Shown here: piece by piece, positions 50,068-61,540 of the stretch
Layout: each line of letters begins with the position of its first letter
Position numbering within the stretch: position 1 is the stretch's first letter
Assembly: GCA_016712675.1 (NCBI GenBank)
Contig: JADJQR010000001.1
Span: 3,844,001-3,908,000, forward strand
DNA: 64,000 nucleotides
Direction of reading: 5' to 3'
From: a bacterium
GTDB lineage: Bacteria > Krumholzibacteriota > Krumholzibacteriia > LZORAL124-64-63
The notes under the pieces: generated by a model
Seen by the model: the letters and a program-made list of their open reading frames with translations, nothing else
Database searches by the model: none
Told to the model about the DNA's origin: nothing
Program-made: the position numbers and the translations under genes

Positions 50068-50594
50068 CAAACAATCCGGGATTTCGCGGCCACCACCTGC
50101 GCCAGGAACGCCGGGACGTCCAGGCCCTCATCCTCCACCATGGGCAACTGCGGGAAACGTCGACGAATGGCGGCCGCCAGCAGGCCGTCCGCAGGTTCGG
50201 GGGCCGCGCCGGGCTCCGTGTAGCGGGCGGCCGTTCCCACGCCGCAGCTGGGCGAGCGCGCCTTGAGCACGAAACCCGCCACACCGGCGTCTCGGCAGCG
50301 GTCGAGCGCGGCCTCGATCCAGGCCTCGACACGTTCGGTCCAGTCCTGACCGGTGTGCGTGCCGAGCATGCGCGGGGCCGCGGGCGTGCCGTACAAGTCG
50401 ACCGGTTCGCGCGGCACCGGCATGCCGGCCCCGGTCTCCGGGCACAGGGGCACCAGCTCCGCCGCGCGCGCCAGCTCGTCGCACACCATCACACACGCCT
50501 TCAGCTGCCCGTCGTAGCGCACGGGTTGGCCCAGCAGGCAGGCGCTGACGGCCACGCGCGGCAACGCCGGACAGGCATCGGGGTGATCAGTCAT
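50067..50594 (-). CDS. DUF523 family protein (YbbK-like)
   Basis: A 175-residue cytosolic protein with the DUF523 pattern: VSACLLGQPVRYDG near the start, LVPLCPETGAGMPVPREP near 50-65, and LKARSPSCGVG near 110-120. Conserved cysteines in these motifs suggest a metal or thiol site; the biochemical function is unknown. It follows the WD40 gene by 3 bases and is transcribed with it. Confidence 0.9.
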   Translation of the reverse strand: MTDHPDACPALPRVAVSACLLGQPVRYDGQLKACVMVCDELARAAELVPLCPETGAGMPVPREPVDLYGTPAAPRMLGTHTGQDWTERVEAWIEAALDRCRDAGVAGFVLKARSPSCGVGTAARYTEPGAAPEPADGLLAAAIRRRFPQLPMVEDEGLDVPAFLAQVVAAKSRIV

Positions 50595-50597
50595 CCC

Positions 50598-52679
50598 TCA
50601 CTCCAGCACGCGCAGCGTGCCGTCGAGGGGCAGCACCAGCAGGCGTTGCCCGTCCGGTGTCCAGGCCAGGTCGTAGGGCGACTCGGCCAGCGGGACCTTC
50701 AGCAGGTGCGCGCCCGTCGCGGGATCCCAGACGTGCACGTGGTCATCGGCACCACAGGTCGCCAGGCGGCTGCCGTCCGGCGAATAGGCAATGGCCAGCT
50801 GGCCGCCGCCGGCCACGGACATCTCCCGCAGGCGGGACCAGCCGGCGGTTTCGCGGATCACGATCAGTCCCGAGGCCGAAGCCGTCGCCAGGTACGCGCC
50901 GTCGGGCGAGAACGCGGCCTGCAGCGCGCCCGGGTCGTGGTCCTCGAGCCTCGCCTCCAGTCGCCCTGCGAGCCGGCTTTCGTCGAGTATGCGCACGATG
51001 CCATCGTCACCGCACACAGCAAGCAACGACCGCGCGGGATGCCACGTCGCATCGCTGACGTTGATGCCGGGGTCGAACATGTCGACTTCGGCTCCGTCGG
51101 CGACCGCCCAGACGGGAAGCTGTCCGTTCTTCGCCGGAGCAGCGAGCCAACGTCCGTCGGCGCTGAAGGCGGCGGCCATGCCCTGCACGCCCAGCACATG
51201 CTCGCGCACCAGGCGCGGCCGGCGATTCGGGTCATCGTCGATCGGTCCGAAGCCCACGGCGCGCATGTCCCACAGACGCAGCAGACCGTCGTTCCCGGTG
51301 GTCGCCAGCAGCGAATCGCCGGGACTCCAGGCGGCGCGAACGCCCGACTCGCCGTGCGCCTCCCATTGCACGAGCGGCGCGCCGGAGGCCACGTCGAAGA
51401 CCGCCGCCCAGCCGCCCCAGCCGGTCACCGCCGCACGCCGGCCACCCGCGTCCACGGCCACGCCGTACGCGGTGTGCGGCAGGCTCCAGCGCGTGGCGGT
51501 GGTGTCGAGTGCCGTCAGGTCCCAGCGGCGCAGCGTGCCGTCCGCGTCGCCGCTCCACAGCACCGTGCCGTCCGGCGCGGCCGCCAGCGCCGTCACGGCG
51601 GCAGCGTGGCCGTGGAGCACCGCCAGGTGTTCGCCGGCCTCGGAATCCCACAGGCGCAACGTCAGGTCCTTCGCCGCCGTCACCACGCGGCGACCGTCGG
51701 GCAGCCAGGCCACATCGGCCAGTGCCAGGCGTGCACCCTCGGCCTGGCGATGCAGGGAATGCAGCAGCACGCCCGTAGCGGCATCCCAGACCCGCAGGAC
51801 GCCGTCGTCGTGGGCCACCGCCACGCGCGTTCCGTCGGGCGAAAGCCGGCACTCGTTGACGCGCTTGTAGGCAGGATCCTCCGGCGGCAGAAGGTGCAGG
51901 ACGCGCTGGCTGTCGGCGATGTCGAACGCCGCCACGTCGAAGTCCCAGGTACCCACCCACAGGCGGCGTCCGTCGGGCGCGTAATTGACCGCGCCGATGG
52001 GCTTGACGCCGTGCTCGAGGTGGCGACGGAGCGCGCCGTCGGCGGTGTCCCACGTGTCGATGACCCCGTACACGCCGCGCCCGGCCTCGCGGCGCCACGA
52101 GGCCGTGCACAGTTCCGCCCCGTCGGGACTCCACGCGACCGCAGCCACGCCCTGGCCGATATCGTCGATGCGCAGGGTCGAGAGACGGGGGCCCACGTCC
52201 CACACGCGCAGGGTGCCGTCCGAGGACACGCTCGCCAGTCGGGCCCCGTTCGGCGAGAAGCGGGCGTTCCAGCACGGCTTCGTGTGGCCGGCGAGCACCG
52301 CAATGGCATCGCCGGTGCGGGCGTCGCGCAGCACGATGTCGTTGCCGGCGCAGACGGCGAGCAGGCGGCCGTCGGGGCTGACCTGCAGATCGGTGACCGG
52401 CCCTTCGCCTGCGGTGACGACCAGCCCGCTACGGTCCAGTTCGCGCCACAAGTAGTCCCACTCCCAGCCGCGGTGCGCTGCGGGCGCCTCCTCGAGCCAG
52501 TGCCGTGCGGCGACGACGTCGTGCAGCTGCAAGGACGTGCCGGCGGCGGCCATGGCGGCGGCGTAGTAGCGGCGATCCGGGTCCGTTGTTCCGCCCTGAT
52601 CCGCGTGCGCGGGCAGCGGGACTGCCAGCAGCGCCGCGACCACGGCGGGGACGTGAAGGCGCGGGCACGGGTGCAGCAT
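50598..52679 (-). CDS. Exported WD40 double-propeller protein
   Basis: A 693-residue secreted protein (signal ends LPAHADQ). After a short N-terminal region with RHWLEEAPAAHRGWEWDYL, the sequence is a string of about 14 WD40-like blades recognisable by SPDG-type turns (for example VSPDGRLLAV, WSPDGAELCT, LSPDGTRVAV) and W-D endings (RVWDVG, RLWDSE). Fourteen blades would form two seven-blade propellers. The N-terminal region resembles one common on secreted WD40 proteins of Planctomycetes and FCB bacteria. It probably acts as a scaffold; no enzyme motif seen. GGAGG lies before ATG 52679. Confidence 0.88.
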   Translation of the reverse strand: MLHPCPRLHVPAVVAALLAVPLPAHADQGGTTDPDRRYYAAAMAAAGTSLQLHDVVAARHWLEEAPAAHRGWEWDYLWRELDRSGLVVTAGEGPVTDLQVSPDGRLLAVCAGNDIVLRDARTGDAIAVLAGHTKPCWNARFSPNGARLASVSSDGTLRVWDVGPRLSTLRIDDIGQGVAAVAWSPDGAELCTASWRREAGRGVYGVIDTWDTADGALRRHLEHGVKPIGAVNYAPDGRRLWVGTWDFDVAAFDIADSQRVLHLLPPEDPAYKRVNECRLSPDGTRVAVAHDDGVLRVWDAATGVLLHSLHRQAEGARLALADVAWLPDGRRVVTAAKDLTLRLWDSEAGEHLAVLHGHAAAVTALAAAPDGTVLWSGDADGTLRRWDLTALDTTATRWSLPHTAYGVAVDAGGRRAAVTGWGGWAAVFDVASGAPLVQWEAHGESGVRAAWSPGDSLLATTGNDGLLRLWDMRAVGFGPIDDDPNRRPRLVREHVLGVQGMAAAFSADGRWLAAPAKNGQLPVWAVADGAEVDMFDPGINVSDATWHPARSLLAVCGDDGIVRILDESRLAGRLEARLEDHDPGALQAAFSPDGAYLATASASGLIVIRETAGWSRLREMSVAGGGQLAIAYSPDGSRLATCGADDHVHVWDPATGAHLLKVPLAESPYDLAWTPDGQRLLVLPLDGTLRVLE

Positions 52680-52766
52680 CGGTTCCTCCGGGTTCCGGCG
52701 GGCAGGAGCGCCCGGCGACACAGGGATAGCGGCAGGGGTCGGCTCGCCGCCAGCGTCCGGAACGAC

Positions 52767-52796
52767 GCGGGCGCAGGCACCAGAGCCCGCGCCCGC
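52767..52796 (-). terminator. Perfect 12-bp hairpin at the end of acs
   Basis: GCGGGCGCAGGC (52767-52778) pairs with GCCCGCGCCCGC (52785-52796); on the minus transcript it lies 24 bases after the acs stop. No T-run follows, so termination strength is uncertain. Confidence 0.4.
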
Positions 52797-52819
52797 CGCC
52801 TTGATCCGCGCCGCCGGGC

Positions 52820-54787
<1,968 letters not shown>

Positions 54788-54886
54788 GGTCCGGCCCTCC
54801 CGGGGGATGCGCGTAGGGTCGTCCGCCGCGCGGCTGTCCTGGCGCCGGCGGCGGGTCGAGGTGGCGGCGGGTCTGCGCCCGGGCAA

Positions 54887-54915
54887 GTCATACCATTGTT
54901 GTCGCCGCCGGACAA
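54887..54915 (-). promoter_or_regulatory. Predicted promoter of acs
   Basis: On the minus strand TTGTCC (54915-54910), 17 bases, TATGAC (54892-54887); start about 54880, giving a leader of roughly 93 bases. Sequence prediction. Confidence 0.45.
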
Positions 54916-55049
54916 GACCCCGCACGGCGCCGGGAGATCCGGCGGCGCGGCCCGGGCTTGCCACCGGGACCCGGCGCCGGCATCATGCTTGGGGATGCCC
55001 CGCACGTGGCGGCGGCCGCCCGTCCCCCAGCCCGGAGCCGGACCCGCCC

Positions 55050-55553
55050 ATGGTGCGATCCCCGTTCGTCCGCCACGCCCTCGGCGCAGCCCTCGGTGCC
55101 TTGGCCGGCACCAGCCTCTGCCTGAGCGTGCTGCCGATGGCTCTGCAGGTGGTCGGCTACGGCAGCCATGTGGCCATTGGCGTCTACCTGGCGCGCCTGA
55201 CGCCGTTCGCCGCACTGGTCATGGCCGGGGGCGGCTGGGGTGTGGCGCGGTCGCGGCATCCTCTGGCGGCGGCAGCCGTGTTCTCGCTGGCCGGGCTGGG
55301 GACCGGGCTGATGCTGACGGCCTTCGGGCTGGGACGCGAATTGCGGCTGGTGGCCGTAGGAGCTGGGGCCGGCTGGCTCTACGGCCTGCTGGGCGGTCTC
55401 ATCCTGGGCAGGGTGCTGGCACCGGCAGGAACCGACGCGGCAGGCGACATTGCCGGCAGCCGGGACGGCTCGGCCCTGGAAGCCGCTCCCGTCGAGGCAC
55501 CACAAGCGGACGCGGGGACCGCCCCCGTGGACGATCCCCGCGACAACACCTGA
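55050..55553 (+). CDS. Small multi-pass membrane protein of unknown function
   Basis: A 167-residue protein with four predicted helices between residues 8 and 125, rich in Gly and Ala (GAGAGWLYGLLGGLILG), and an acidic, disordered tail of about 40 residues. I recognise no family. It is divergent from acs and converges with the chemoreceptor gene, 6 bases apart. The ATG is preceded by CCCGGAGCCGG, a weak ribosome site. Confidence 0.65.
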   Translation: MVRSPFVRHALGAALGALAGTSLCLSVLPMALQVVGYGSHVAIGVYLARLTPFAALVMAGGGWGVARSRHPLAAAAVFSLAGLGTGLMLTAFGLGRELRLVAVGAGAGWLYGLLGGLILGRVLAPAGTDAAGDIAGSRDGSALEAAPVEAPQADAGTAPVDDPRDNT

Positions 55554-55559
55554 CGCGGC

Positions 55560-57533
55560 TCAGGCGCGCGAATGCGCGCCGTCGGTGAGCCGCCGCAACT
55601 GGTCGACCGCCGCGGCGACGGCCTGCGCCTGCGTGTGCAGGTCCTGGCCGGCCGCCGCCGATTCCTCGGCGCTGGCGGCCGTTCCCTGCGTGACGTGGTC
55701 CAGCGTGGTCACGGCCGTGGTCACCTCTCCCACGCCACTGGCCTGCTCGCGGCTGGACGTGGCCACCTGGCCCACCAGATCGCGCACCGAAGCGACGCCC
55801 TGCGCGATCTCGCCCAGGATCCGCCCCACGTCGCCGGCCGCCGCCACACCCTGGTCCGAACTGTGCCGCGCCTGCTCGATCAGGCCACCGGTACTGCGCG
55901 CGGCGTCGGCGCTGCGGTGCGCCAGGTTGCGCACCTCCTCGGCCACCACGGCGAAGCCCCGGCCCGCGTCACCAGCGCGTGCCGCTTCCACGGCGGCGTT
56001 GAGGGCCAGCAGGTTCGTCTGGAACGCGATCTCGTCGATCGTCTTGAGGATGCGCGCGGTCTCGTCGCTGGAGGTCTTGATCTCGCCCATCACGCGGCCG
56101 AGGTTGTCCATCGCCTGGACGCCGCGTCCGGCCGCCACGGACGCCCGGTCCGCCAGTTCGTTCGTGCGGTCGGCGCTCTCAGCGTTGCGCCGGGTCGTCG
56201 TGAGGATCTGCTCCATGGCTGCGGTCACCGCCTGCAGCGAGGCCGCCTGCTGGTTGGCGCCCTCGGCCAGGGACTGGCTGCTGGTCGCAACCTCGCTGCA
56301 CGAGGTGCTGACCTGGCTCGAGGCCGCACTCAGCGCGTCGGCGACCCCGCCGACCTGGCGGGCGATGCCGCCGGAGATCGCGAACCAGACCGCACCCGCC
56401 ACGACCAGTGACAGGAGACTTGCGATCCCGATCAACATGATCGTCCGGCGCGTATAGCCCGTGACGGCCGCCTCCGCAGCGCCGAATTCGTCCAGATACG
56501 AGCCCGCCCCGATCACCCAGTCCCACGGCTCGAAGTAGACGAAGCGGGCGATCTTGTCGCGCGCCACGTCGTCGCCCTGGTTGAGCCAGGGGTAGACCTG
56601 TTCGCCGGCTTCGCCGTCGGGCAGCGCCTTGGCCTTGGTGACGATCTCCTGGATGAACAAGGTGCCGTTCGCGTCCTTGGCGTCCCACAGGTTCTCGCCG
56701 TCGCGCTTGCCGTCCTTGGATACGACGTAGTTGCCCGTGCCGTCCAGCACGTAGACGTAGCCCGTCTGCCCCACCTTCACGTCCATGATCGACTTGCGCA
56801 GCGTCGTGGCGCTCTCCAGCGGCACGCCGAAGTACGTCATGCCCACGACGGCTCCGCCCGAGTCGCGGATCGGCTCGTAGGCCGTGATGTACCAGCGGTC
56901 CACGACAAAGGCCCGCCCGCGGTAAGTCTTCCCGGCCAGCACGTCCTTCAGCACGGGATTGGGCTGTCCGTCGGGATTCGTCGCCGGGATGTAGGTGCCG
57001 ATGGCGCGGCGCCCTTCCTGATTCAGCACGTTCGTGCACACGCGCAGCATATCGCCGGCGTCGTTCAAGCGCTGGAAGATGGTGGCGGTGCCGCCGACCA
57101 GGCCGCGCACGTCGTCGACGACCGGACTCGGCGCCGCGCCATCGGTGTTCTGGCCCAGCCAGGTGCCTCCGGCCAGGAACTGGGGCACCGTGACGTCCAT
57201 CGCGGCTTTCGTGAACTGGTTGACCGCCCGCCAGGCGACCGGCTCGGTACCCAGGGTCGCGCCGCCGGCGCGATCGAGCGCGTCACGGGTGACCGCCAGC
57301 CCGTCGCTGACCGCGTCCTCGAGGACCGTCTGCTGGGTCAGGCACATCGCCTCGATCCCCTGGACGATGTGATCGAGGTCCTGCATCGCCAGCTGGCGCA
57401 CCTCGCGCGCGGTGGCTTCGCGCATCTGCGTCTCGGAGTAGACCACGACGCCGAAGATCAAGGCCAGCGGCACGACCAGCAGGCCCAGGCCGATCGACAG
57501 CATGCGCTTGCGCAGTGGCATTCCATTCCACAT
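55560..57533 (-). CDS. Methyl-accepting chemotaxis protein with Cache sensor domain
   Basis: A 657-residue chemoreceptor. Helix 1 at about 9-29, periplasmic ligand domain of the Cache_3-like kind (about 40-360, with [12 protein letters not shown] and [18 protein letters not shown]), helix 2 at about 370-393, then the signalling domain. The tip for CheA/CheW binding is canonical: [19 protein letters not shown]. Methylation-site helices flank it. A sigma-28-like promoter is visible upstream, consistent with flagellar co-regulation. The ligand is probably a small organic acid or similar, as for most Cache receptors. GGGGG lies before ATG 57533. Confidence 0.93.
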   Translation of the reverse strand: MWNGMPLRKRMLSIGLGLLVVPLALIFGVVVYSETQMREATAREVRQLAMQDLDHIVQGIEAMCLTQQTVLEDAVSDGLAVTRDALDRAGGATLGTEPVAWRAVNQFTKAAMDVTVPQFLAGGTWLGQNTDGAAPSPVVDDVRGLVGGTATIFQRLNDAGDMLRVCTNVLNQEGRRAIGTYIPATNPDGQPNPVLKDVLAGKTYRGRAFVVDRWYITAYEPIRDSGGAVVGMTYFGVPLESATTLRKSIMDVKVGQTGYVYVLDGTGNYVVSKDGKRDGENLWDAKDANGTLFIQEIVTKAKALPDGEAGEQVYPWLNQGDDVARDKIARFVYFEPWDWVIGAGSYLDEFGAAEAAVTGYTRRTIMLIGIASLLSLVVAGAVWFAISGGIARQVGGVADALSAASSQVSTSCSEVATSSQSLAEGANQQAASLQAVTAAMEQILTTTRRNAESADRTNELADRASVAAGRGVQAMDNLGRVMGEIKTSSDETARILKTIDEIAFQTNLLALNAAVEAARAGDAGRGFAVVAEEVRNLAHRSADAARSTGGLIEQARHSSDQGVAAAGDVGRILGEIAQGVASVRDLVGQVATSSREQASGVGEVTTAVTTLDHVTQGTAASAEESAAAGQDLHTQAQAVAAAVDQLRRLTDGAHSRA

Positions 57534-57591
57534 TTCGTCCCCCGCGGGGTTCGGGCAGAATCCGGGAGGCAGGGCCTCACTACAGGTGATC

Positions 57592-57618
57592 CTATCGGCG
57601 GGGCGGCGGAATTCTTGA
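57592..57618 (-). promoter_or_regulatory. Sigma-28 (FliA)-like promoter of the chemoreceptor gene
   Basis: On the minus strand TCAAGAAT (57618-57611), 11 bases, GCCGATAG (57599-57592). The -10 half matches GCCGATAA in seven of eight positions and the spacing is that of FliA promoters (TAAAGTTT-N11-GCCGATAA); the -35 half is weaker (five of eight). Confidence 0.5.
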
Positions 57619-57666
57619 CAGGAGAGTTTGCGGCCGGTTTCAGCCGGTTCCACGCGGATTCCTGCC

Positions 57667-58407
57667 TCAGAGGCGAGCTGCGCGGACCGTCAGGGGCCAG
57701 GATACCAAGCGGGAACGCGCGGACGGGCCCCAGGCACTGGCCAGCTCCCGCTTGCCGGCGGCCAGCGGATCGTGCCCGGAACCGGCGCGGCAGGCGGCAA
57801 CCGCCGACCAGCTGGCCAGATAGCCGACAAAGCGCGGAAGGTCCCAGGCGGCGGCCATGACGAAGGGCGGCGCAGGAAGCGGCCGGCCGGGCAGCGGGAG
57901 ATGGGCGTAGCCGTCCTCGACATGCCGGCGCTCAGGTGGCCACCACGGCCCCAAGTCATCGTAGAGGGCGGCGACCACCGCATCGATGCCGGTGTCGACG
58001 GCGGGTAGGTTGTAGGTCCAGACCGCCAGCACGCTGTCGTGGGCCGCCACGCGCCTTGCTTCGGCCGCGAACGCCGCCTGGTCGAACCAGTGATAGGCCT
58101 GGGCGGCAGTGATCAGGTCGACGGTGCCGTCCGCCAGTGCGGGCAGTTGCTCGGCCGCCACGTGGTAACGCAGGCCGGGATGTGCGACCGCGCCGGCGAG
58201 CTGCTCCCGGCTGGGATCGCTGGCTTCGACACGCGCGAAATGGCCGCCCAGCGCCACGGACGCCTGCCCGCTGCCGCAGCCGGCGTCCCAGACAAGGTCC
58301 CGGCGGGCACACTGCCCGGCCAACCAGGCGAGGAGTGCCGGCGGATATGAGGGTCGCGACGCGGCGTAGTCCGTCGCCTGCCGCGAGAAATGGTCCTTGA
58401 AGGCCAT
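57667..58407 (-). CDS. Class I SAM-dependent methyltransferase
   Basis: A 246-residue protein of the Methyltransf_11/25 group. It begins [20 protein letters not shown], a family opening, then has the SAM motif [13 protein letters not shown] near 40-50, motif [11 protein letters not shown] near 62-70 and the characteristic AAQAYHWFD near 105-113. Relatives include trans-aconitate methyltransferase-like enzymes. Substrate unknown. It lies 20 bases downstream of the pyrophosphatase gene on the same strand and is probably co-transcribed. Confidence 0.88.
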   Translation of the reverse strand: MAFKDHFSRQATDYAASRPSYPPALLAWLAGQCARRDLVWDAGCGSGQASVALGGHFARVEASDPSREQLAGAVAHPGLRYHVAAEQLPALADGTVDLITAAQAYHWFDQAAFAAEARRVAAHDSVLAVWTYNLPAVDTGIDAVVAALYDDLGPWWPPERRHVEDGYAHLPLPGRPLPAPPFVMAAAWDLPRFVGYLASWSAVAACRAGSGHDPLAAGKRELASAWGPSARSRLVSWPLTVRAARL

Positions 58408-58427
58408 GCCCGCCCCGCGCCACGCGC

Positions 58428-59096
58428 TCAGCGCGACCGCAACCGCTCGAACAGCCCCTTGAGGTCCCCGAACTTCGCCGCGTAGTCGGCCATGCTGCGC
58501 TCGATGACCTCGTGCGCCTCGGCCCGCCCGTAGATGTGGGTGATCTCGGTCTCGCTGCGGCGGGCACCGGGGGCGTCCTTGTAGGTCAGGAAGTAGTGGC
58601 GCAAGCGCTCGATCATCGGCGCCGGGCACTCGTAGATGTCGCGAAGGTGGCCGTAGATGGCATCGGTGCCCAGCACGGCGATGATCTTGTCGTCGGCCTC
58701 GTTGCCGTCGATCATGCGCAGCCCGCCGATGGGCGTGACCGTCAGCAGGATGTCGCCGTGGGTGATGGTCTTCTCGGCCAGGATGCAGACGTCCAGGGGG
58801 TCGCCGTCGCCGACGATGCCGGTGCGCGAGACCTGCTTCATGCAGAACTCGGCCACTTTCGGGCCACAGAACGTCTGCGGCAGCAGGCCGTACAGAGTGG
58901 GATAGACGTTCGAGAACTTCTGCGGACGGTCCACCTTCAGCAGCCCGGTCGGCTTGTCCAGCTCGTACTTGACGGTGTCCGACGGCACGATCTCGACGTA
59001 CGCCGTCACGCGCTCGGGCGCTTCGTCGCCGATGGCAACGCCGTGCCAGGGGTGGGCGCGGAAGAGATGGTGCAGAAGGTTGATATCGACGTCCAT
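58428..59096 (-). CDS. ppa: Family I inorganic pyrophosphatase
   Basis: A 222-residue enzyme that hydrolyses pyrophosphate to drive biosynthesis. The metal-binding signature DGDPLDV is near residue 97-103; the substrate Lys/Glu/Lys set is represented by KYELDKPTG and VDRPQKFSN. DADDKIIA-like spacing is present as EADDKIIAV. It is somewhat longer than E. coli Ppa (175), with N- and C-terminal additions (IYGRAEAHEVIERSM), as in the plant/Bdellovibrio-type branch. ATG 59096 chosen from the conserved N-terminal region; upstream frame is low-complexity. Confidence 0.92.
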   Translation of the reverse strand: MDVDINLLHHLFRAHPWHGVAIGDEAPERVTAYVEIVPSDTVKYELDKPTGLLKVDRPQKFSNVYPTLYGLLPQTFCGPKVAEFCMKQVSRTGIVGDGDPLDVCILAEKTITHGDILLTVTPIGGLRMIDGNEADDKIIAVLGTDAIYGHLRDIYECPAPMIERLRHYFLTYKDAPGARRSETEITHIYGRAEAHEVIERSMADYAAKFGDLKGLFERLRSR

Positions 59097-59240
59097 GACC
59101 GGTGACTCCCGCGCTGGGGGTTCGGGGCCGCTCGCCTTGCCCGGCCCACATCCGGCAGCTGGCCCGCCAGCCGCCGGAAGCCGCGACATGATACGCCAGT
59201 CGGGGCCAAAAGCGAATCGGGCATCCGGGGCGGCCCCGCG

Positions 59241-59315
59241 TGGACAGCGCGCGGCAATGGTGTATCCTTGGCCGGGTCGCACACCCGGACCCGGCCGCCA
59301 CGCCTTATCGGCCGG
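59241..59315 (+). promoter_or_regulatory. Predicted pyrC promoter and structured leader
   Basis: TGGACA (59241-59246), 16 bases, TATCCT (59263-59268) suggests a start near 59275. The following sequence can form GGCCGGGT/ACCCGGCC (59270-59277 with 59289-59296) or CCGGCCG/CGGCCGG (59291-59297 with 59309-59315), which share bases. From the predicted start only the second hairpin would be fully transcribed. A ribosome site lies further down, before 59368. Confidence 0.35.
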
Positions 59316-59367
59316 CGCGAACCCGGGTTGACCCCAGGCGCGGGCACCTTCCGGAGCGGAACCAGCG

Positions 59368-60456
59368 ATGACCAGCGGCACCACCAACGGGAACGCGACC
59401 CTGACGATCACGCGCCCGGACGACTGGCACCTGCACCTGCGCGATGACGACCTCATGGCCGCCGTGCTGCCCTGGACGACGCGCTGCTTCGCGCGGGCGG
59501 TCATCATGCCCAATCTGAAGCCGCCGGTGACTACGGCCGCCGCCGCGGCCGCCTATTACGAGCGCATCCTCGACGCGCTGCACCCGGACGTGGACTTCAC
59601 GCCGCTGATGACGCTCTACCTGACCGACGCGATGAAGCCCGCCGAGATCGAGCGTGCGAAGGCGCAGGGCTTCGTCGTCGCGGCGAAGCTGTACCCAGCG
59701 GGCGCGACCACCAATTCGGAAGCCGGCGTGACCGACCTGCGGCGCGCCCGTCCCCTGTTCGAGGCGCTGGCCGCCTGCGGCCTGCCGCTGCTCGTGCATG
59801 GCGAGGTGACCGATCCCGACGTGGACGTCTTCGATCGCGAGGCTGTCTTCATCGAGCGGCACCTGCGCCTGCTGCTGGACGACGTGCCCGACCTGAAGGT
59901 GGTGCTCGAGCACGTGACCACGCGGCAGGCGGTCGCGTTCGTCGAGCAGGGACCGCCCACGCTGGCGGCGACCATCACCGCCCACCACCTGCTGCTGAAC
60001 CGCGGGGCGATGTTCCAGGGCGGCCTGAACCCCCACCTCTACTGCCTGCCCGTGCTCAAGCGCGAGGAGCACCGCCAGGCCCTGGTGGCGGCGGCCACCG
60101 GCGGCTCACCGCGGTTCTTCCTGGGCACCGACAGCGCCCCCCACGCACGCACCGCCAAGGAGAGCGGCTGCGGCTGCGCCGGCATCTTCAGCGCCCCGGT
60201 CGCCATCGAGGTGTATGCCTCGGTCTTCGAGCAGGCCGGCGCGCTGGACCGGCTGGAAGGCTTCTGCGGCCGCCACGGCCCGCTCTTCTACGGTCTGCCG
60301 TTCAACCGTGGCACGTTGACGCTCGAGCGGCGCCCCTTCCGGGTGCCCGCGGTCGTGCCGGCCGGCACGGCCGGCGACCTGGTGCCGCTGGCCGCCGGCT
60401 CGAGCCTCGACTGGTCACTGGTGCAGCCGGCGGCCCGCCTCGTCCGCGAGGACTGA
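59368..60456 (+). CDS. pyrC: Dihydroorotase (class II, PyrC)
   Basis: A 362-residue zinc enzyme that cyclises carbamoyl-aspartate to dihydroorotate in pyrimidine synthesis. Metal ligands are clear: HLHLRD (H21, H23), carboxylated lysine K107 (AAKLYPAGATTNS), H144 (LLVHGEV), the LEHVTT His near 190 and GTDSAPH Asp near 255. Length is near E. coli PyrC (348). It stands alone, divergent from ppa, with a structured leader; a gene pointing the other way follows after 27 bases. Confidence 0.97.
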   Translation: MTSGTTNGNATLTITRPDDWHLHLRDDDLMAAVLPWTTRCFARAVIMPNLKPPVTTAAAAAAYYERILDALHPDVDFTPLMTLYLTDAMKPAEIERAKAQGFVVAAKLYPAGATTNSEAGVTDLRRARPLFEALAACGLPLLVHGEVTDPDVDVFDREAVFIERHLRLLLDDVPDLKVVLEHVTTRQAVAFVEQGPPTLAATITAHHLLLNRGAMFQGGLNPHLYCLPVLKREEHRQALVAAATGGSPRFFLGTDSAPHARTAKESGCGCAGIFSAPVAIEVYASVFEQAGALDRLEGFCGRHGPLFYGLPFNRGTLTLERRPFRVPAVVPAGTAGDLVPLAAGSSLDWSLVQPAARLVRED

Positions 60457-60483
60457 GCCGCCGGCCGCCGTCCCGGTTCCTGT

Positions 60484-61299
60484 CTAGTTGCAGTCCGTGT
60501 CGTCCTGGTGCGTGTCCCAGCAGGCGCGCGCGCCGCCGTTGTAGTCGGGGACCTGCAGGCTGCCGCTGCCGTCCGCCTCGTTCCAGCGGATGTCGTATTC
60601 CTGTCCCGCGACGGCGTCGACGAAGACCACGCGGCAGTGCGGGGCCGCGTGGCGATAGGTCAGGCTGTCGCCCGCGTCCGGACCGGCGCTGGCGGCGAGC
60701 GTCAGGTATTCGCCGTCCGCGTCGTCACCCCACGTGAGCTCGGCCACGGCCGGATTGCCGGCGAGTTCGAAATCGTGGAATGACCACTGGCCCTCGGCGC
60801 CGTTGCGCGCGGTGCGGCCCTCGAACCAGAGGACATCGTCCAGCGCGGGCTCGGCCGACAGGGCGGTGACACGCAGTTCCCAGTCCACGTATGGACCGGC
60901 GTCGCGGCCGCGCAGGCGGATCTGCGCCTCTTCCTGGCCGTTGACCCAAGTGTAGACCCACAGCCAGGAGCCGTCCGGCTGCGGCGAGGGCACCGTGTGC
61001 AGCGCGACCGCGAACGCCGTCACCGGCGGCGCCAGCACGAGGCGCGCCAGCGCATCGACCACGACCACTCGCAGGTACGCGTTGACGAAATGGGCTTTCG
61101 AGGCGGCGGACTTCTCGTCCAGTCCGGCGGCCGGCTCGAAGAAAGCCAGGTCAGGGACCAGGCGTTCTGGGTCCGGCAACGTCGGGGCCGTGGCGGTGTC
61201 GTTCGGCGTGGCCGGGTCCGAGCCGCAACCGGCCAGCTGGGCGCCCAGGACCAGTAGCAGGCACAGGACAACGGAACGGGTGGGGCGGGGGCTCGGCAT
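60484..61299 (-). CDS. Lipoprotein of unknown function
   Basis: A 271-residue lipoprotein; lipobox LAGC lies near residue 25 after a clear signal. The mature part starts with a Pro/Thr linker and then is mostly beta in character with SWLWVYTWVNGQEEAQIRL and GGARACWDTHQDDTDCN at the end; three cysteines near the C-terminus could form a disulfide. I recognise no family. GGAGGT stands 7 bases before ATG 61299. Confidence 0.75.
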   Translation of the reverse strand: MPSPRPTRSVVLCLLLVLGAQLAGCGSDPATPNDTATAPTLPDPERLVPDLAFFEPAAGLDEKSAASKAHFVNAYLRVVVVDALARLVLAPPVTAFAVALHTVPSPQPDGSWLWVYTWVNGQEEAQIRLRGRDAGPYVDWELRVTALSAEPALDDVLWFEGRTARNGAEGQWSFHDFELAGNPAVAELTWGDDADGEYLTLAASAGPDAGDSLTYRHAAPHCRVVFVDAVAGQEYDIRWNEADGSGSLQVPDYNGGARACWDTHQDDTDCN

Positions 61300-61500
61300 C
61301 GCGGGACCTCCGGTCGGGGGTGATTCCAATTCGGGAACGCCCGGACCATGCAGGGGCGGGGCCAGACTCGGCACGGAAGCCGGCCGTGCGGTAACCTGTT
61401 TCCCATGATAGCCTTATTCTGCTTGGCTTGCCTCCGTTCGCATCGCACGCACGTGGTGCAGGCGCCACAGGTGTCGTGCGCCTTCGCGACACCCACCCTC

Positions 61501-61538
61501 TTGACACACGCCCCGATATCATGTAACCTACTGGTTAC
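61501..61538 (+). promoter_or_regulatory. Promoter and palindromic operator of the ArsR/SRPBCC pair
   Basis: A perfect -35 TTGACA (61501-61506), 17 bases, -10 TAACCT (61524-61529). The -10 sits inside a perfect palindrome GTAACC-TACT-GGTTAC (61523-61538), directly before the ATG at 61541. RNA would begin only about five bases before the ATG, so the message is essentially leaderless and occupied operator would block polymerase: autorepression by the encoded ArsR protein is likely. Confidence 0.65.
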
Positions 61539-61540
61539 CT

